Positions 17,726 through 27,178 of a stretch of DNA of 64,000 nt are shown one piece after another; the first letter of the stretch is position 1; the number at the start of each line of letters is the position of its first letter. Source of the DNA: Thermoleophilaceae bacterium (GTDB lineage: Bacteria; Actinomycetota; Thermoleophilia; Solirubrobacterales; Thermoleophilaceae). The stretch is from contig JAUJNF010000010.1 of assembly GCA_030446485.1 (NCBI GenBank), positions 29,693 to 93,692 on the forward strand, given 5' to 3'. A program made the translations under genes and the position numbers. Under the pieces are notes generated by a model that was not told where the DNA came from, searched no databases, and saw only the letters and a program-made list of their open reading frames with translations.

Positions 17726-20197
17726 TCAGTCCTGCCGGTCTACGCCGGCCACGGCCGGCTCGTCGAGCGCGGCCAGGACCCGCGCCAGATCTCCCTCGGA
17801 GATCAGCACCTGGCGCGCCTTCGAGCCCTCGTACCCGGAGATCACCCCGCGGCGCTCCATCATGTCGATCAAGCGCCCCGCACGCGTGTAGCCGACGCGC
17901 AGCCGGCGCTGGAGCATCGAGGTCGAGGCCGTGCCCATCTGCACCACGGTGGCGATCGCGTCGGAGAGCAGGTCGTCGGCGTCGGGGTCGTACTCGTCGG
18001 GCTCGCCGTCGTCCTCTCGCTCCACCGCCTCGAGCAGCTCGTCCTGGAGGTCCGGCTCGCCCTGCCGGCGCCAATGATCGGTCAGGCGCTCGATCTCGTC
18101 CTCGCCGATGAACGCGCCCTGGATGCGTGCCGTGCGCGACTCGGACGCTGGCCGAAACAGCATGTCGCCCGCCCCCAGCAGGGATTCCGCGCCGTTCTGG
18201 TCGAGGATCACGCGCGAGTCGGTCTGAGAGGACACCGCGAAGGCGATCCGCGCCGGCACGTTGGCCTTGATCATGCCGGTGATGATGTCGGCGCTCGGGC
18301 GCTGGGTGGCGAGCAGCAGGTGGATGCCCACCGCGCGCGACTTCTGCGCCAGGCGGATGATCGCGTCCTCGACCTCGCCCGGGGCCACCATCATCAGGTC
18401 GGCCAGCTCGTCGATCACGCACAGGATGTAGGGAAGCGGCGCCTGATCGCGCTCGGCGCGGAAGCGGTTCAGCTCGACCAGGCTGCGGGTGCGCGCCATG
18501 CTCATCACGCTGTAGCGCTGCTCCATCTCCCGGATCAGGTTGGAGAGCACGTTGGCGGCGATCCGCGGGCTGGTCACGACCGGGGTGAGCAGGTGTGGGA
18601 TCGACTCGTAGTGGTTGAGCTCGACCTGCTTGGGGTCCACCAGCACGAGCTTCACCTCCTGGGGGGTGGCGCGCAGGAGGATCGACGCGAGCATGGCGTT
18701 CACGCAGCCGGACTTGCCGGAGCCCGTGGTGCCGGCCACCAGCACGTGCGGCTGGCGGGCGAGGTCGGTCCCGATCGCCTTGCCGGCGATGTCCTTGCCG
18801 AGCCACACCGTGAGCGGCGACCACCCAGCCGGCGCCTCCTGGTACACGTCGCCGAGGCGCACCATGCGCTGGGCGTCGTCGGTGTTCGGCACCTCCACGC
18901 CCACCTTCTGCTCACCGGGGATCGGGGCAAGGATCCGCACGTCGGTCGCGGCCAGCGAGTAGGCGAGATCGTCGCGCAGCTGCGCGACCTTCGACATCTT
19001 GATCCCGGGCGCGAGCCGCAGCTCGTAGCGGGTGACGCGCGGGCCGGTGACCGTTCCCACCACCTGCGCGGCCACGCCGAAGTGGCCGAGCGCGTCCACG
19101 AGCTTCGCGCCCATGGCCTGCAGCGCGCGGTGATCGACCTTCGCGGCGCCGCTCGTGCGCTTGAGCAGGCCCGCCCGCGGTAGCGCGTACTCGAAGTCGT
19201 CGGCCTCGGTCACGCTCGCCCGGAGCCGCCCCTGGGGCGTGAGGTCGGAGGCCTCGATCCGGCGGGTGAACGGGACGGTCTCGGCCTCCTCGGGCGCGTC
19301 GTCATCGGTCAGGTCGTCCTCCGCCGACCCGCCCTCCTCCTCTTCCCCGAAGTCCGCCTCCACGTCCTCGGACGCCCCGAAGTCCTGCGCGGGAGCCTCG
19401 ACGTGAGTGGCGCGCACGACCGGCTCGACCTCGGGGGGTCCGTAGCGGCCGTCTGGTGGCTCGTCGAAGTCGAGCTCATCAGCCCCGGGACGCGGTGTGC
19501 CCTGGGTCGGGCCGTCCTCGCCCGCCCTGCCGGCCTCCGAGGCGCGCCCCGTGAGCACCGCGGCGAACTCCGTTGTCGACTCGCGGACCCGCCGGGTGGT
19601 CGAGGCCACCCCCGCGCGCGTGGAACGCAGCACGCTCGCCACCGAGGCGCCCGTGAGGAGCAGCACCCCCGAGACCAGGAGGAACAGGAAGAGGATGTGG
19701 GCGCCGATCTCCTGCACGAGCGTCCGGACGACCCAGAACAGCGCCTCGCCGACCAGGCCCCCGTGCTCTCGGAAGAAGTCGGGGTGGCCGAACGCGCCGT
19801 CGCGCGCGGGCTCGTCGGGGCCGAGGCCGAAGGAGCCCGCGGCGAGCCCCAGCATCAGCGCGGTGAGCAGGCTGGCCGCACCGGTGCCCCAGGGGCGCAC
19901 GGAGGGCACCATCGGGCCGAGCACCATGAGCGCTCCCGCGCCGAAGATCGCCACCGGCAGCAGGTAGGCCACGCCGCCGAACAGGAACACCAGGCCGTAG
20001 GCGAGCCCCTCTCCGACCCGGCCACCGTCCCAGCCGAGGTAGAAGACGAAGGCCAGGAACGCCGCCAGGGCGACGAGCCCCAGCCCGATGATGTCGAGAT
20101 GACGCTGCTCAAGGTGCGGCAAACGCGGTAGGGCCAGCGACGAGCGCCTGGCTCGGCGGCGGGGCGGCGGCTTGCGGGGGGCACGGCGGGAGGCCAT
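17726..20197 (-). CDS. ftsK: DNA translocase FtsK/SpoIIIE
   Basis: 823 residues. Four TM helices occupy roughly residues 30-190, followed by an acidic linker and then the alpha/beta motor (GPRVTRYELRLAPGIKMSKV, Walker A AGTTGSGKSG, Walker B ILCVIDELADLMM). A C-terminal gamma winged-helix domain (TSMLQRRLRVGYTRAGRLIDMMERRGVISG) reads KOPS-like sequences and recruits XerCD. It pumps chromosomal DNA at the septum during division. Length and domain order are normal. Confidence 0.95.
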   Translation of the reverse strand: MASRRAPRKPPPRRRARRSSLALPRLPHLEQRHLDIIGLGLVALAAFLAFVFYLGWDGGRVGEGLAYGLVFLFGGVAYLLPVAIFGAGALMVLGPMVPSVRPWGTGAASLLTALMLGLAAGSFGLGPDEPARDGAFGHPDFFREHGGLVGEALFWVVRTLVQEIGAHILFLFLLVSGVLLLTGASVASVLRSTRAGVASTTRRVRESTTEFAAVLTGRASEAGRAGEDGPTQGTPRPGADELDFDEPPDGRYGPPEVEPVVRATHVEAPAQDFGASEDVEADFGEEEEGGSAEDDLTDDDAPEEAETVPFTRRIEASDLTPQGRLRASVTEADDFEYALPRAGLLKRTSGAAKVDHRALQAMGAKLVDALGHFGVAAQVVGTVTGPRVTRYELRLAPGIKMSKVAQLRDDLAYSLAATDVRILAPIPGEQKVGVEVPNTDDAQRMVRLGDVYQEAPAGWSPLTVWLGKDIAGKAIGTDLARQPHVLVAGTTGSGKSGCVNAMLASILLRATPQEVKLVLVDPKQVELNHYESIPHLLTPVVTSPRIAANVLSNLIREMEQRYSVMSMARTRSLVELNRFRAERDQAPLPYILCVIDELADLMMVAPGEVEDAIIRLAQKSRAVGIHLLLATQRPSADIITGMIKANVPARIAFAVSSQTDSRVILDQNGAESLLGAGDMLFRPASESRTARIQGAFIGEDEIERLTDHWRRQGEPDLQDELLEAVEREDDGEPDEYDPDADDLLSDAIATVVQMGTASTSMLQRRLRVGYTRAGRLIDMMERRGVISGYEGSKARQVLISEGDLARVLAALDEPAVAGVDRQD

Positions 20198-20266
20198 CGT
20201 CTGCGGGCGGTACTTCGACGCCGGGCCGCTCCGCCCCTGCCGGGCACGGCCAACGGTGAACCTGCG

Positions 20267-20288
20267 CCCTAAGCGCTCCCTAAGCGCT
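20267..20288 (+). promoter_or_regulatory. Tandem 11-bp direct repeat, candidate response-regulator operator
   Basis: CCCTAAGCGCT occurs twice with no spacer, 38 bases before the response regulator ATG and within the 128-base divergent gap with ftsK. An 11-bp period is one helical turn, the layout bound head-to-tail by OmpR/PhoB-family dimers. Autoregulation of the two-component operon is inferred. Confidence 0.5.
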
Positions 20289-20325
20289 TCGTGGCTCCCC
20301 TCCGGTCCGCCGTACCATTCAGCAC

Positions 20326-21006
20326 ATGGACCGCAACGCCCGCGTGCTGGTTGTGGAGGACGACCCGGAGATCGCCGGCGCGCTGCGGCGTTCGCTCGGT
20401 CGCGAGAGCTACGACGTCCGCCTGGCGGCCGACGGGGTGGCCGCTCTCGAGGAATCGAGCGTCTTCCACCCGGACGCGGTGGTGCTGGACCTCGGCCTCC
20501 CGCGCCTCGACGGCGTCGAGGTGTGCCGGCGGCTGCGCGAGGACGGGGACGTGCCGATCCTCATGCTCACCGCCCGCGACGCCGTCGAGGACCGGATCGA
20601 GGGCCTGGACTCCGGCGCGGACGACTACCTCGTCAAGCCCTTCGACCGGCAGGAGTTGCTGGCCCGCCTGCGGGCTTTGCTCCGCCGTCGCCCCCCGCGG
20701 GGGAGTGCCTCGCTCACGGTCGCCGATCTGCGGCTCAACCCCGACTCCCGTGAGGTGGCGCGTGGCGAGCGCGCACTCGACCTGACCAGCCGCGAGTTCG
20801 AGCTCCTCGAGTACCTGATGCGCAACGAGCGGCTCGTGGTGTCGCGCGAGACCCTGCTGGAGCAGGTGTGGGGCTACCAACTGTACGTGGAGACCAACAC
20901 GATCGACGTGTTCGTCTCCAACCTGCGCCGCAAGCTCGAGGCCGGCGGAGAGGCGCGCGTGCTGCACACCGTGCGCGGGGCGGGATACGTGCTGCGGGCC
21001 CCATGA
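20326..21006 (+). CDS. OmpR/PhoB-family response regulator
   Basis: 226 residues. The receiver domain shows the acidic pocket (VVEDDPE), the phospho-acceptor Asp55 in VVLDLGLPRLDG, the conserved Thr in MLTARD and the Lys in LVKPFD. The C-terminal winged helix (LTSREFELLEYLMRNERLVVSRETLLEQVWG, ending TVRGAGYVL) is typical of the OmpR/PhoB class. The stop codon overlaps the kinase ATG (ATGA). A perfect tandem repeat just upstream may be its own operator. The signal is unknown. Confidence 0.93.
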   Translation: MDRNARVLVVEDDPEIAGALRRSLGRESYDVRLAADGVAALEESSVFHPDAVVLDLGLPRLDGVEVCRRLREDGDVPILMLTARDAVEDRIEGLDSGADDYLVKPFDRQELLARLRALLRRRPPRGSASLTVADLRLNPDSREVARGERALDLTSREFELLEYLMRNERLVVSRETLLEQVWGYQLYVETNTIDVFVSNLRRKLEAGGEARVLHTVRGAGYVLRAP

Positions 21007-22439
21007 AGCGGATCGGCAGCCTGTCGATCCGGTGGCGGCTGGCGCTGACCTCGGCCGGCCTCACGTTCGCCATCCTGCTGCTGTTCGCGCTGGTGGTGGC
21101 CGCGTTCACGGGACGGCGGCTGGCCTCGGACTTCGACAACGATCTCAGGGCCACCGCGGCAGACCTGCAGCAGAAGATCCCGGTCCGGTCGAACGTGTTC
21201 GGGCCGGTGCTCACCGAGTCCGACGTCGGGAGGGCCGTGGTCGACGTCGTGAACCGCAAGGACGCCGCCGTGCGGCTGATCGATTCCGAGGGCCGCGTGC
21301 TGACTCCCGAGGCCGGACCCGACCTCGGCGCGCCGACCGAGACCCCGGTCGATGTGGGCGAGTACCGGGTGGTGTCGCGTCCGCTGTTCGGGCGCGAGTC
21401 GCTGCGGCCGGTGGCCTACGTCCAGTACGGCAAGCGCCAGGACAGCCTGCAGGCCACGACCGCCCGGCTCAAGCTCTTCCTGGTGCTCGGCGTGATCGGT
21501 GGCACCGGCCTCGCCCTGCTCGCCGGCCTGGCGGTGGCGCGGCGTGCCATGAAGCCGATCGCCGACCTCACGGGCGCGGCGCGCGAGATCGCGCGTACCC
21601 GGAATCCCGCCGAGCGCCTGCCCCGTCCGGCCGTGGAGGACGAGGTGGCGGCGCTCGCCCAGACCCTCGACGAGATGCTCGAGGGGCTCGACATGGCGCG
21701 CCGTAACACCGAGTCCACCCTCGCGCGCGAGCGCGAGTTCGTGGCCGACGCGTCGCACGAGCTGCGCACGCCGCTCACGAGCATCTTCGCCAACCTCGAG
21801 CTGCTCGAGGCCGGGCTCGAGGGCGAGGACCGCGAGACGGCCGCCTCGGCGCTGCGCTCGTCGCGGCGCATGCGGCGGCTGGTGGCCGACCTGCTGCTGC
21901 TCGCCCGCGCCGACGCCGGCCGCCCGGCCGCCCAGGGCCCCGTCGACCTGGGCGCGGTCGTGCGCGCGGCCGCGTCCGAGGCGGTCGCGGCTGCCGACGG
22001 GCACGAGCTCTCGGTGGAGGCGCCCACCGGAATGTGGGTCGAGGGTTGGGAGGACGACCTGCACCGGGTGGCGCTCAACCTGGTCGAGAACGCACTCCAG
22101 CACACGCCGGAGGGCACCACCGTCCGGGCCGCGGTCAGGCGCGAGGGTGCCGAGGCCGTGCTCGAGGTGTGCGACGACGGCCCCGGCCTACCCCCCGAGC
22201 TGCGGGAGCGGGCCTTCGAGCGCTTCGTGCGCGGCGGAGCGGCCGGGGCGAACGGCGGGCCGGCGGGCACCGGCCTTGGCCTGTCGATCGTGCGTGCCGT
22301 GGCCGAGCGCCATGGGGGCCGTGTGGACGTCGGTGACGCGAACCCGGGCGCCCGCTTCAGCGTGCGCCTGCCGGCGGCGGGTACTTCGCGCGAGAGGCCC
22401 GAGCCTTCGGCCGTGGCCCCGGCCGTGGCGCCCTCCTAG
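21003..22439 (+). CDS. Two-component sensor histidine kinase
   Basis: 478 residues, started at the ATG that overlaps the regulator stop; the track's earlier start is in regulator sequence. TM1 (LALTSAGLTFAILLLFALVVAAF), an extracellular region of about 120 residues, TM2 (LFLVLGVIGGTGLALLAGLAV) and a HAMP domain are followed by HisKA with phospho-His in DASHELRTPLTSI and HATPase_c motifs (NLVENALQHT, DDGPGLPPE, GTGLGLSIV). It is an MprB/CseC-like membrane kinase paired with the preceding regulator. Confidence 0.93.
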   Translation: MKRIGSLSIRWRLALTSAGLTFAILLLFALVVAAFTGRRLASDFDNDLRATAADLQQKIPVRSNVFGPVLTESDVGRAVVDVVNRKDAAVRLIDSEGRVLTPEAGPDLGAPTETPVDVGEYRVVSRPLFGRESLRPVAYVQYGKRQDSLQATTARLKLFLVLGVIGGTGLALLAGLAVARRAMKPIADLTGAAREIARTRNPAERLPRPAVEDEVAALAQTLDEMLEGLDMARRNTESTLAREREFVADASHELRTPLTSIFANLELLEAGLEGEDRETAASALRSSRRMRRLVADLLLLARADAGRPAAQGPVDLGAVVRAAASEAVAAADGHELSVEAPTGMWVEGWEDDLHRVALNLVENALQHTPEGTTVRAAVRREGAEAVLEVCDDGPGLPPELRERAFERFVRGGAAGANGGPAGTGLGLSIVRAVAERHGGRVDVGDANPGARFSVRLPAAGTSRERPEPSAVAPAVAPS

Positions 22440-22446
22440 GCCGTCA

Positions 22447-24112
22447 CTAGACCTCCACCACCACCGGGAGCACGAGCGGCCGGCGCTTCAGGCGGTCGTA
22501 CACGAAGCGCGCGATGTCGTCGTGCAGGTGGTCCTGGAGCATCGCTATCTCGCGGATGTGCTCGGCCGCCGAGCGGTCGAGGGAGTCCTCCACCGCCTCC
22601 CGGATGTCCCCGATCAGGCCGTCGGCCTCGTCGAGGAACGGCACGCCCCGGAAGATCAGCTCCGGCGGCACCACCGAGCGGCCGTCCTGCTCGGAGACCG
22701 TGGCCACGACGATGAAGATGCCGTCGGCCGACAGCATCCGCCGGTCGCGCAGGGCGACGTCCTCGATGTCTCCCACGTCCACGCCGTCGACGAAGATCAT
22801 CCCGGCCTGCTCCTTCTTGGCGAAGCGGGCGGTGCGGGCGTCGATCTCCAGCGGCAGGCCGTTCTCGCCGCGGAACACGTCGCCCGGGTGGATGCCCACC
22901 GCCTCGGCGAGCTGGCCATGCAGACGAAGCCGCTTGTGGTCGCCGTGGAACGGGAAGACGTAGCGCGGGTTGGTGAGGTTCAGCATCAGCTTGATCTCCT
23001 CGGCGTAGCCGTGGCCCGAGGCGTGGATGGGCGCATCGCGGGCGGTGATCACGTCTGCATCGAGCTGATAGATGCGGTCGATCGTCTCGTTCACGGCACG
23101 CTCGTTGCCCGGGATCGGCGTGGCCGAGAAGATCACGGTGTCGCCTCGGCGCAGCTTCACCTGCGGGTGGTCGCCATGGGCCATCCGGCGCAGCGCCGAG
23201 AGCGGCTCGCCCTGGCTGCCGGTCGAGATGACCACGAGCTTGTGGTCGGGAAAGTCCTCGACCTCCTTCACCCCCACCAGGAGCCCGTCCGGGACCTCGA
23301 TGTGGCCGAGCTGCCGGCCGATGTTCACGTTCTTGCGCATCGACCGGCCCACGAGCGAGACCTTCCGCCCCAGCGCGGCCGCGGCGTCCATGACCTGCTG
23401 CACGCGGTGGATGTTCGAGGCGAAGGACGTGACGATGATGCGCCCCGGCAGCGCGCGAACACCTGCTCGAGATGGGGGCCGACGCTCGACTCCGACACCG
23501 CGATACCTGGTCGGTCGACGTTCGTCGAGTCCCCGCACAGGACGAGCACGCCCTCGCGTCCAAGCTCGGCGAGACGGGCGACGTCGGCGGGCACCCCGTC
23601 CACCGGGGTCTGATCGAACTTGTAGTCCCCGGTGATCAGCGTGGTGCCGAGCTCGCAGGTGAGGGCTACGGCGGTGGCATCGGGGATCGAGTGCGCCATC
23701 TTGATGGTCTCGATGTCGAACGGCCCGGCGTCGAACTCCTCGCCCGGCGCGACGGCCTGCAGGCGCACGTCCTTGAGCCGGTGCTCGTCGAGCTTCGAGC
23801 GCACCATCTCGATGGTGAGCGGGCCGCCGTAGACCGCCGGTATGGCCTTCTGCCCGAGCTCCCGGAGCAGATAGGGCAGCGAGCCGACGTGGTCCTCGTG
23901 CCCGTGGGTCAGGACCACCGCCTCGATGTCGTTCGCGCGCTCGCGCAGGTAGGCGAAGTCCGGCAGCACCAGGTCGATCCCGAGCTGGTCCGGGGCGGGA
24001 ACATGAGCCCCGAGTCGACGACGACGATGCGCCCGTCGTACTCGACCACGGTCATGTTCTTGCCGATCTCGCCCAGGCCGCCCAGTGGCAGCACGCGCAG
24101 CGTTCCGCTCAT
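22447..24112 (-). CDS. rnj: Ribonuclease J (metallo-beta-lactamase/beta-CASP), two frameshifts in this sequence
   Basis: The N-terminus [20 protein letters not shown] is in one frame to GLMFPP (about 24000). A second frame then carries [13 protein letters not shown], the zinc site [11 protein letters not shown] and [10 protein letters not shown] to about 23455. A third frame carries [47 protein letters not shown] and the C-terminal domain to the TAG at 22447. Restoring one base at each junction gives about 555 residues, the normal length. RNase J is a 5'-3' exo- and endonuclease of mRNA decay and rRNA maturation. It is followed by the histidine kinase operon in convergent orientation. Confidence 0.88.
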
Positions 24113-24160
24113 CGGGCGACCAGGCGGCCCCCGGCCGCCTCGTGCTGCTGGGTCGGAGCT

Positions 24161-25008
24161 TCAAACCGCGGACAGCAGGCCCTGGCGCTCGAGCGCCGCA
24201 CGAACGATCGCCGCCTCGTCCTCGGAGGCATCAACGAGCGGCAACCGGAAGCCGCCGACGTCGTGGCCCAGCATGCCGAGCGCGGTCTTGATCGGGATCG
24301 GGTTGATCGTCGCACCCAGGGCGTTGAACAGCGGGAGGAGCGATTCCTGCAGCTCCGGCCGGTTCTCGGGCTCGTCGATCATCCGTCGCATCTCGGGGCC
24401 CACGATATGCGAGGCCACGCAGATCCCTCCCGGGCCCCCATGTCGAGCACCGAGGCCAGCATGTCGTCGTTGCCGGCCAGCAGATCGAGGCCCTCGACCG
24501 GAGCAAGGTTCTCGTAGCCGGCCTGCTTGACCGCCGTCACGTTCGGGATCTCCGCGAGCTCGCGCAGCAGGTCGTTCGGCATGTCGATCACCACGCGCGA
24601 CGGGATGTTGTAGAGCACCACCGGCAGGTCGCTCGCGCCCGCCACGGCACGGAAGTGCTCGATCAGCCCGCGGCGATTCGGCTTGTTGTAGTAGGGGGCC
24701 ACCACCAGCACCGCGTCGACCCCGATGGCGGCGGCCCGTGCGGTGAGCTCGACCGAGTGTGCCGTGTCGTTCGAGCCGGTGTTGGCTATCACCGGCGCCC
24801 CGCGCGCCTCGGCCACCGCCAGCTCGAACAGCGAGCACTTCTCGTCGTCGGACAGGGTGGAGCCCTCCCCGGTCGATCCTGCCACCACCAGCCCGTCGGA
24901 GCCGTGCTCGAGCAGGTACCTGACCATCGCGGCGGCCGCCTCCTCGTCGAGACGGCCGTCGGGACGGAACGGCGTGACCATCGCCGTGAAGATGCCTCCG
25001 AGCGTCAC
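24161..25008 (-). CDS. dapA: 4-hydroxy-tetrahydrodipicolinate synthase, one frameshift
   Basis: DapA condenses pyruvate and aspartate semialdehyde, the first committed step to lysine and DAP. GIFTAMVTPFRPDG, GSTGEGSTLSDDE, the YYNKPN loop, VLYNIPSRV and the region of the Schiff-base lysine (NVTAVKQAGYEN) are present. After LASVLDMGA (about 24435, in a run of C and G) the frame shifts and continues as GGICVASHIVGPEMRRM to LERQGLLSAV. Repaired length is about 282 residues. It is upstream of RNase J in the same orientation, an arrangement (dapA-rnj) seen in actinobacteria. Confidence 0.9.
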
Positions 25009-25036
25009 GCAGGCGAGTCCTGCAGCCGCAAGACGG

Positions 25037-25399
25037 CTAGCCGATCGGCTTGAATGGGTCCGGCGTCTTGTTCACCCCCGGCTTGAGCGCGGGGTCCTCC
25101 GTCGGCTCCGTGGTCTGGACCGGCGCCGGCGGCTCGGCGGTGGCGGTGTCGCCGACCGGCGGGGCGCCGGCGGGGTCGCCGCCGGTGAGCGGCGCGGTCG
25201 GATCGGTGGCCAGGGGGGCCGGACCGCCGGCCGCCGGCGGGGACACCGGCCGTCCGTGCGCGTCGAAGGTCGTGGCGGGCGCCGCACCGGCGCCGGACTG
25301 TGCCTTCTGAGCCTGGCTCTCGTTGAACTGGGCCTGCTTCTCCTCCACCTTCTGCTGCGCCTGCTCGGCCATCTTCTTGGCCTTGTCCATGAAGCCCAT
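25037..25399 (-). CDS. Small hypothetical protein, helical N-terminus and Pro-rich tail
   Basis: 120 residues. An amphipathic, Gln-rich N-terminal helix (MGFMDKAKKMAEQAQQKVEE) is followed by a low-complexity Pro/Ala/Gly/Thr tail. There is no signal peptide or TM segment. AGGAGGA precedes the ATG at a good distance. It lies just upstream of dapA (28-base gap) and is probably co-transcribed. I do not recognise a function. The N-terminus resembles other short actinobacterial proteins starting MGFxDKAKxxAE. Confidence 0.65.
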   Translation of the reverse strand: MGFMDKAKKMAEQAQQKVEEKQAQFNESQAQKAQSGAGAAPATTFDAHGRPVSPPAAGGPAPLATDPTAPLTGGDPAGAPPVGDTATAEPPAPVQTTEPTEDPALKPGVNKTPDPFKPIG

Positions 25400-25484
25400 G
25401 ATCCTCCTCCTGCGGTCGCCGAACTCGCGAGCTTACCGACCGAGGCCGAGAGAGCCGACGGCGCCGCTCGGCATACTTTTCGCA

Positions 25485-25904
25485 GTGACCGACCGGGACT
25501 ACAGCCACCGCAGCGTCGTGCAGAAGCTCGGCGTCAAGCCCGACGAGCGGGTCGAGGTTGCGGGCGACGTCGGAGCGGAGCTGCGCCGCGACCTCAAGGA
25601 GGCGCTCGGGCGTGGGCTCGTACGGTCGGGCGACCTCGACGGCGCGATCGTGCTGGTGGAGTCCCTCGAGGAGGCCGAGGAGGCATTCGAGCGCTACCGC
25701 CCGCGCCTGCGGGACACGGGCTACGTGTGGCTGCTCACCCGCAAGCGCGGCCAGCAGGGCTACGTGAACCAGATGCTCCTCGTGCCCCCGGGCAAGGGCC
25801 GCGGACTGATCGACAACAAGACCTGCTCGGTGGATGAGCTGCGCTCGGCGATCCGGTTCGTGGTGCCCCGGGCGCTGCGCGGCGGGAACGGCCAGCCCGC
25901 CTGA
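25485..25904 (+). CDS. DUF3052-like protein
   Basis: 139 residues from a GTG at 25485 (VTDRDYSHRSVVQKLGVKPDERV). The internal pattern, a Rossmann-like strand order with GYVWLLTRKRG and a C-terminal LIDNKTCSVDELRSAIRFVVP, resembles DUF3052, a small actinobacterial family often found near stress or envelope genes. No catalytic residues are known for the family. It is monocistronic, divergent from the small gene upstream. Confidence 0.6.
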   Translation: MTDRDYSHRSVVQKLGVKPDERVEVAGDVGAELRRDLKEALGRGLVRSGDLDGAIVLVESLEEAEEAFERYRPRLRDTGYVWLLTRKRGQQGYVNQMLLVPPGKGRGLIDNKTCSVDELRSAIRFVVPRALRGGNGQPA

Positions 25905-25998
25905 ACTGGGCGGAACTTTCGCAAACGCAGGGATTCTGCCGCCGCTGGTGTGACCCCACGCACAGACCTCGCGCCGTGGCGTCCCTAGCCTCGGAAGG

Positions 25999-26505
25999 GT
26001 GCTCTTCACCCTGAAAGACGGCAGCGTGGTGCGCATCCGCCCCATCGAGCCCACCGACAAGGACATCCTCGCCGTCGCCCACGGCCGACTGTCCGAGGAG
26101 ACCGTGTACCTACGCTTCCTGTCCGCCAAGCCGCGGCTCTCGGGCTCCGAGCTGCGCTACCTCACCGAGGTGGACGGCGAGAACCACTTCGCGCTGATCG
26201 CGGTGATGGCCGACCGCCCCGATGACGTGGTGGCCGTGGCTCGCTTCGTCCGCTCGAGCGACGATCCAGGGACCGCCGAGGCCGCGGTGGTCGTCGGCGA
26301 CCCCTTTCAGCACCAGGGGCTCGGGCGCCAGCTCGGCCTCATGCTGGCCGACGCCGCCCGCGCGCGCGGGATACGCCGCTTCACGGCCACCACGCTCGGC
26401 ACGAACCTCGCGGCGCACCGCCTCATGACCGCGATCTCGCGCCGCCTGAGCAGCGATTACCCAGCCGGGGCCACGCGCACCCTCGTGGCCGAGCTGGCCG
26501 CCTGA
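25999..26505 (+). CDS. GNAT family N-acetyltransferase
   Basis: 168 residues from a GTG. The GNAT fold is visible as DGSVVRIRPIEPTDKD, ETVYLRFLSAKP, AEAAVVVGDPFQHQGLGRQLGLML (the acetyl-CoA loop QHQGLGRQL) and a last strand. It resembles the acetyltransferase domains attached to acyl-CoA synthetases and PatA-type protein acetyltransferases. The substrate is not readable. It converges on dapB. Confidence 0.82.
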   Translation: MLFTLKDGSVVRIRPIEPTDKDILAVAHGRLSEETVYLRFLSAKPRLSGSELRYLTEVDGENHFALIAVMADRPDDVVAVARFVRSSDDPGTAEAAVVVGDPFQHQGLGRQLGLMLADAARARGIRRFTATTLGTNLAAHRLMTAISRRLSSDYPAGATRTLVAELAA

Positions 26506-26518
26506 GCACCGGGCCGGG

Positions 26519-27178
26519 CTAGAAGAGCAGGTTCTCGAGCCCGACCGTGGGCGAACGCTCGAGCGTGCCCACTCGCCTCACGGCCAGCAGCACCCCCGGC
26601 ATGAACGACTCGCGCGAGATCGAGTCGTGGCGGATCGCCAGCGTCTGCCCGAGGCCGCCGAAGATCACCTCCTGATGGGCTACGAGGCCGGGCAGGCGCA
26701 CCGAATGGATCGGCTCGTGCACGTGCCCGCCGGCCGCGGCGATCAGCTCGGCGGTGCGGACCGCCGTGCCCGACGGGCGATCGAGCTTCCTGTCGTGGTG
26801 CAGCTCGACGATCTCGCACTCGGGCATGTGGGGAGCGGCCAGCTTCGCGGCCTCCATCATCAGCACGGCGCCGATCGCGAAGTTGGGAGCGATGAAGAGG
26901 TTGGCGTCGCCCACCGCCTCGAGCTCGGAGAAGTCGGCCCCGGTCGTGCCCATCACGCAGTGCACCCCGGCCTCGAGGCACATGCGGGCGTTGCGGAGGG
27001 CGGTGTCCGGCCGGCTGAAGTCGACGACCACGTCGGCGTCGCCGATCACCTCCTGCAGGCCGGTGTCGAGCAGCGGGTCCGCACGGCCCACCAGCGCCAT
27101 GTCCTCGGCGCCCTCGACGGCGAGGCAGACGGCCTCGCCCATGCGGCCGGCGGCGCCGGAGACGGCGACGTTGATCAC
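26519..27178 (-). CDS. dapB: 4-hydroxy-tetrahydrodipicolinate reductase
   Basis: 219 residues from a GTG at 27178 that overlaps the M16 protease stop (GTGA); the longer ORF to 27736 is shadow. DapB reduces the DapA product with NAD(P)H. The dinucleotide motif VAVSGAAGRMGEAV, VVVDFSRP, MGTTG, IAPNFAIGAVLMM, the catalytic ELHHDRKLDRPSGTA and a C-terminal VGLENLLF are present. It is shorter than the usual 245-270 residues, mostly by trimming after the N-terminal strand. It completes the lysine set with dapA, dapL and dapF. Confidence 0.92.
   Translation of the reverse strand: MINVAVSGAAGRMGEAVCLAVEGAEDMALVGRADPLLDTGLQEVIGDADVVVDFSRPDTALRNARMCLEAGVHCVMGTTGADFSELEAVGDANLFIAPNFAIGAVLMMEAAKLAAPHMPECEIVELHHDRKLDRPSGTAVRTAELIAAAGGHVHEPIHSVRLPGLVAHQEVIFGGLGQTLAIRHDSISRESFMPGVLLAVRRVGTLERSPTVGLENLLF

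Noticed and set aside
16863-18824. 653-residue ORF including the RodZ-like gene
   Set aside because: Residues before the GTG at 17633 are out-of-frame ftsK sequence.
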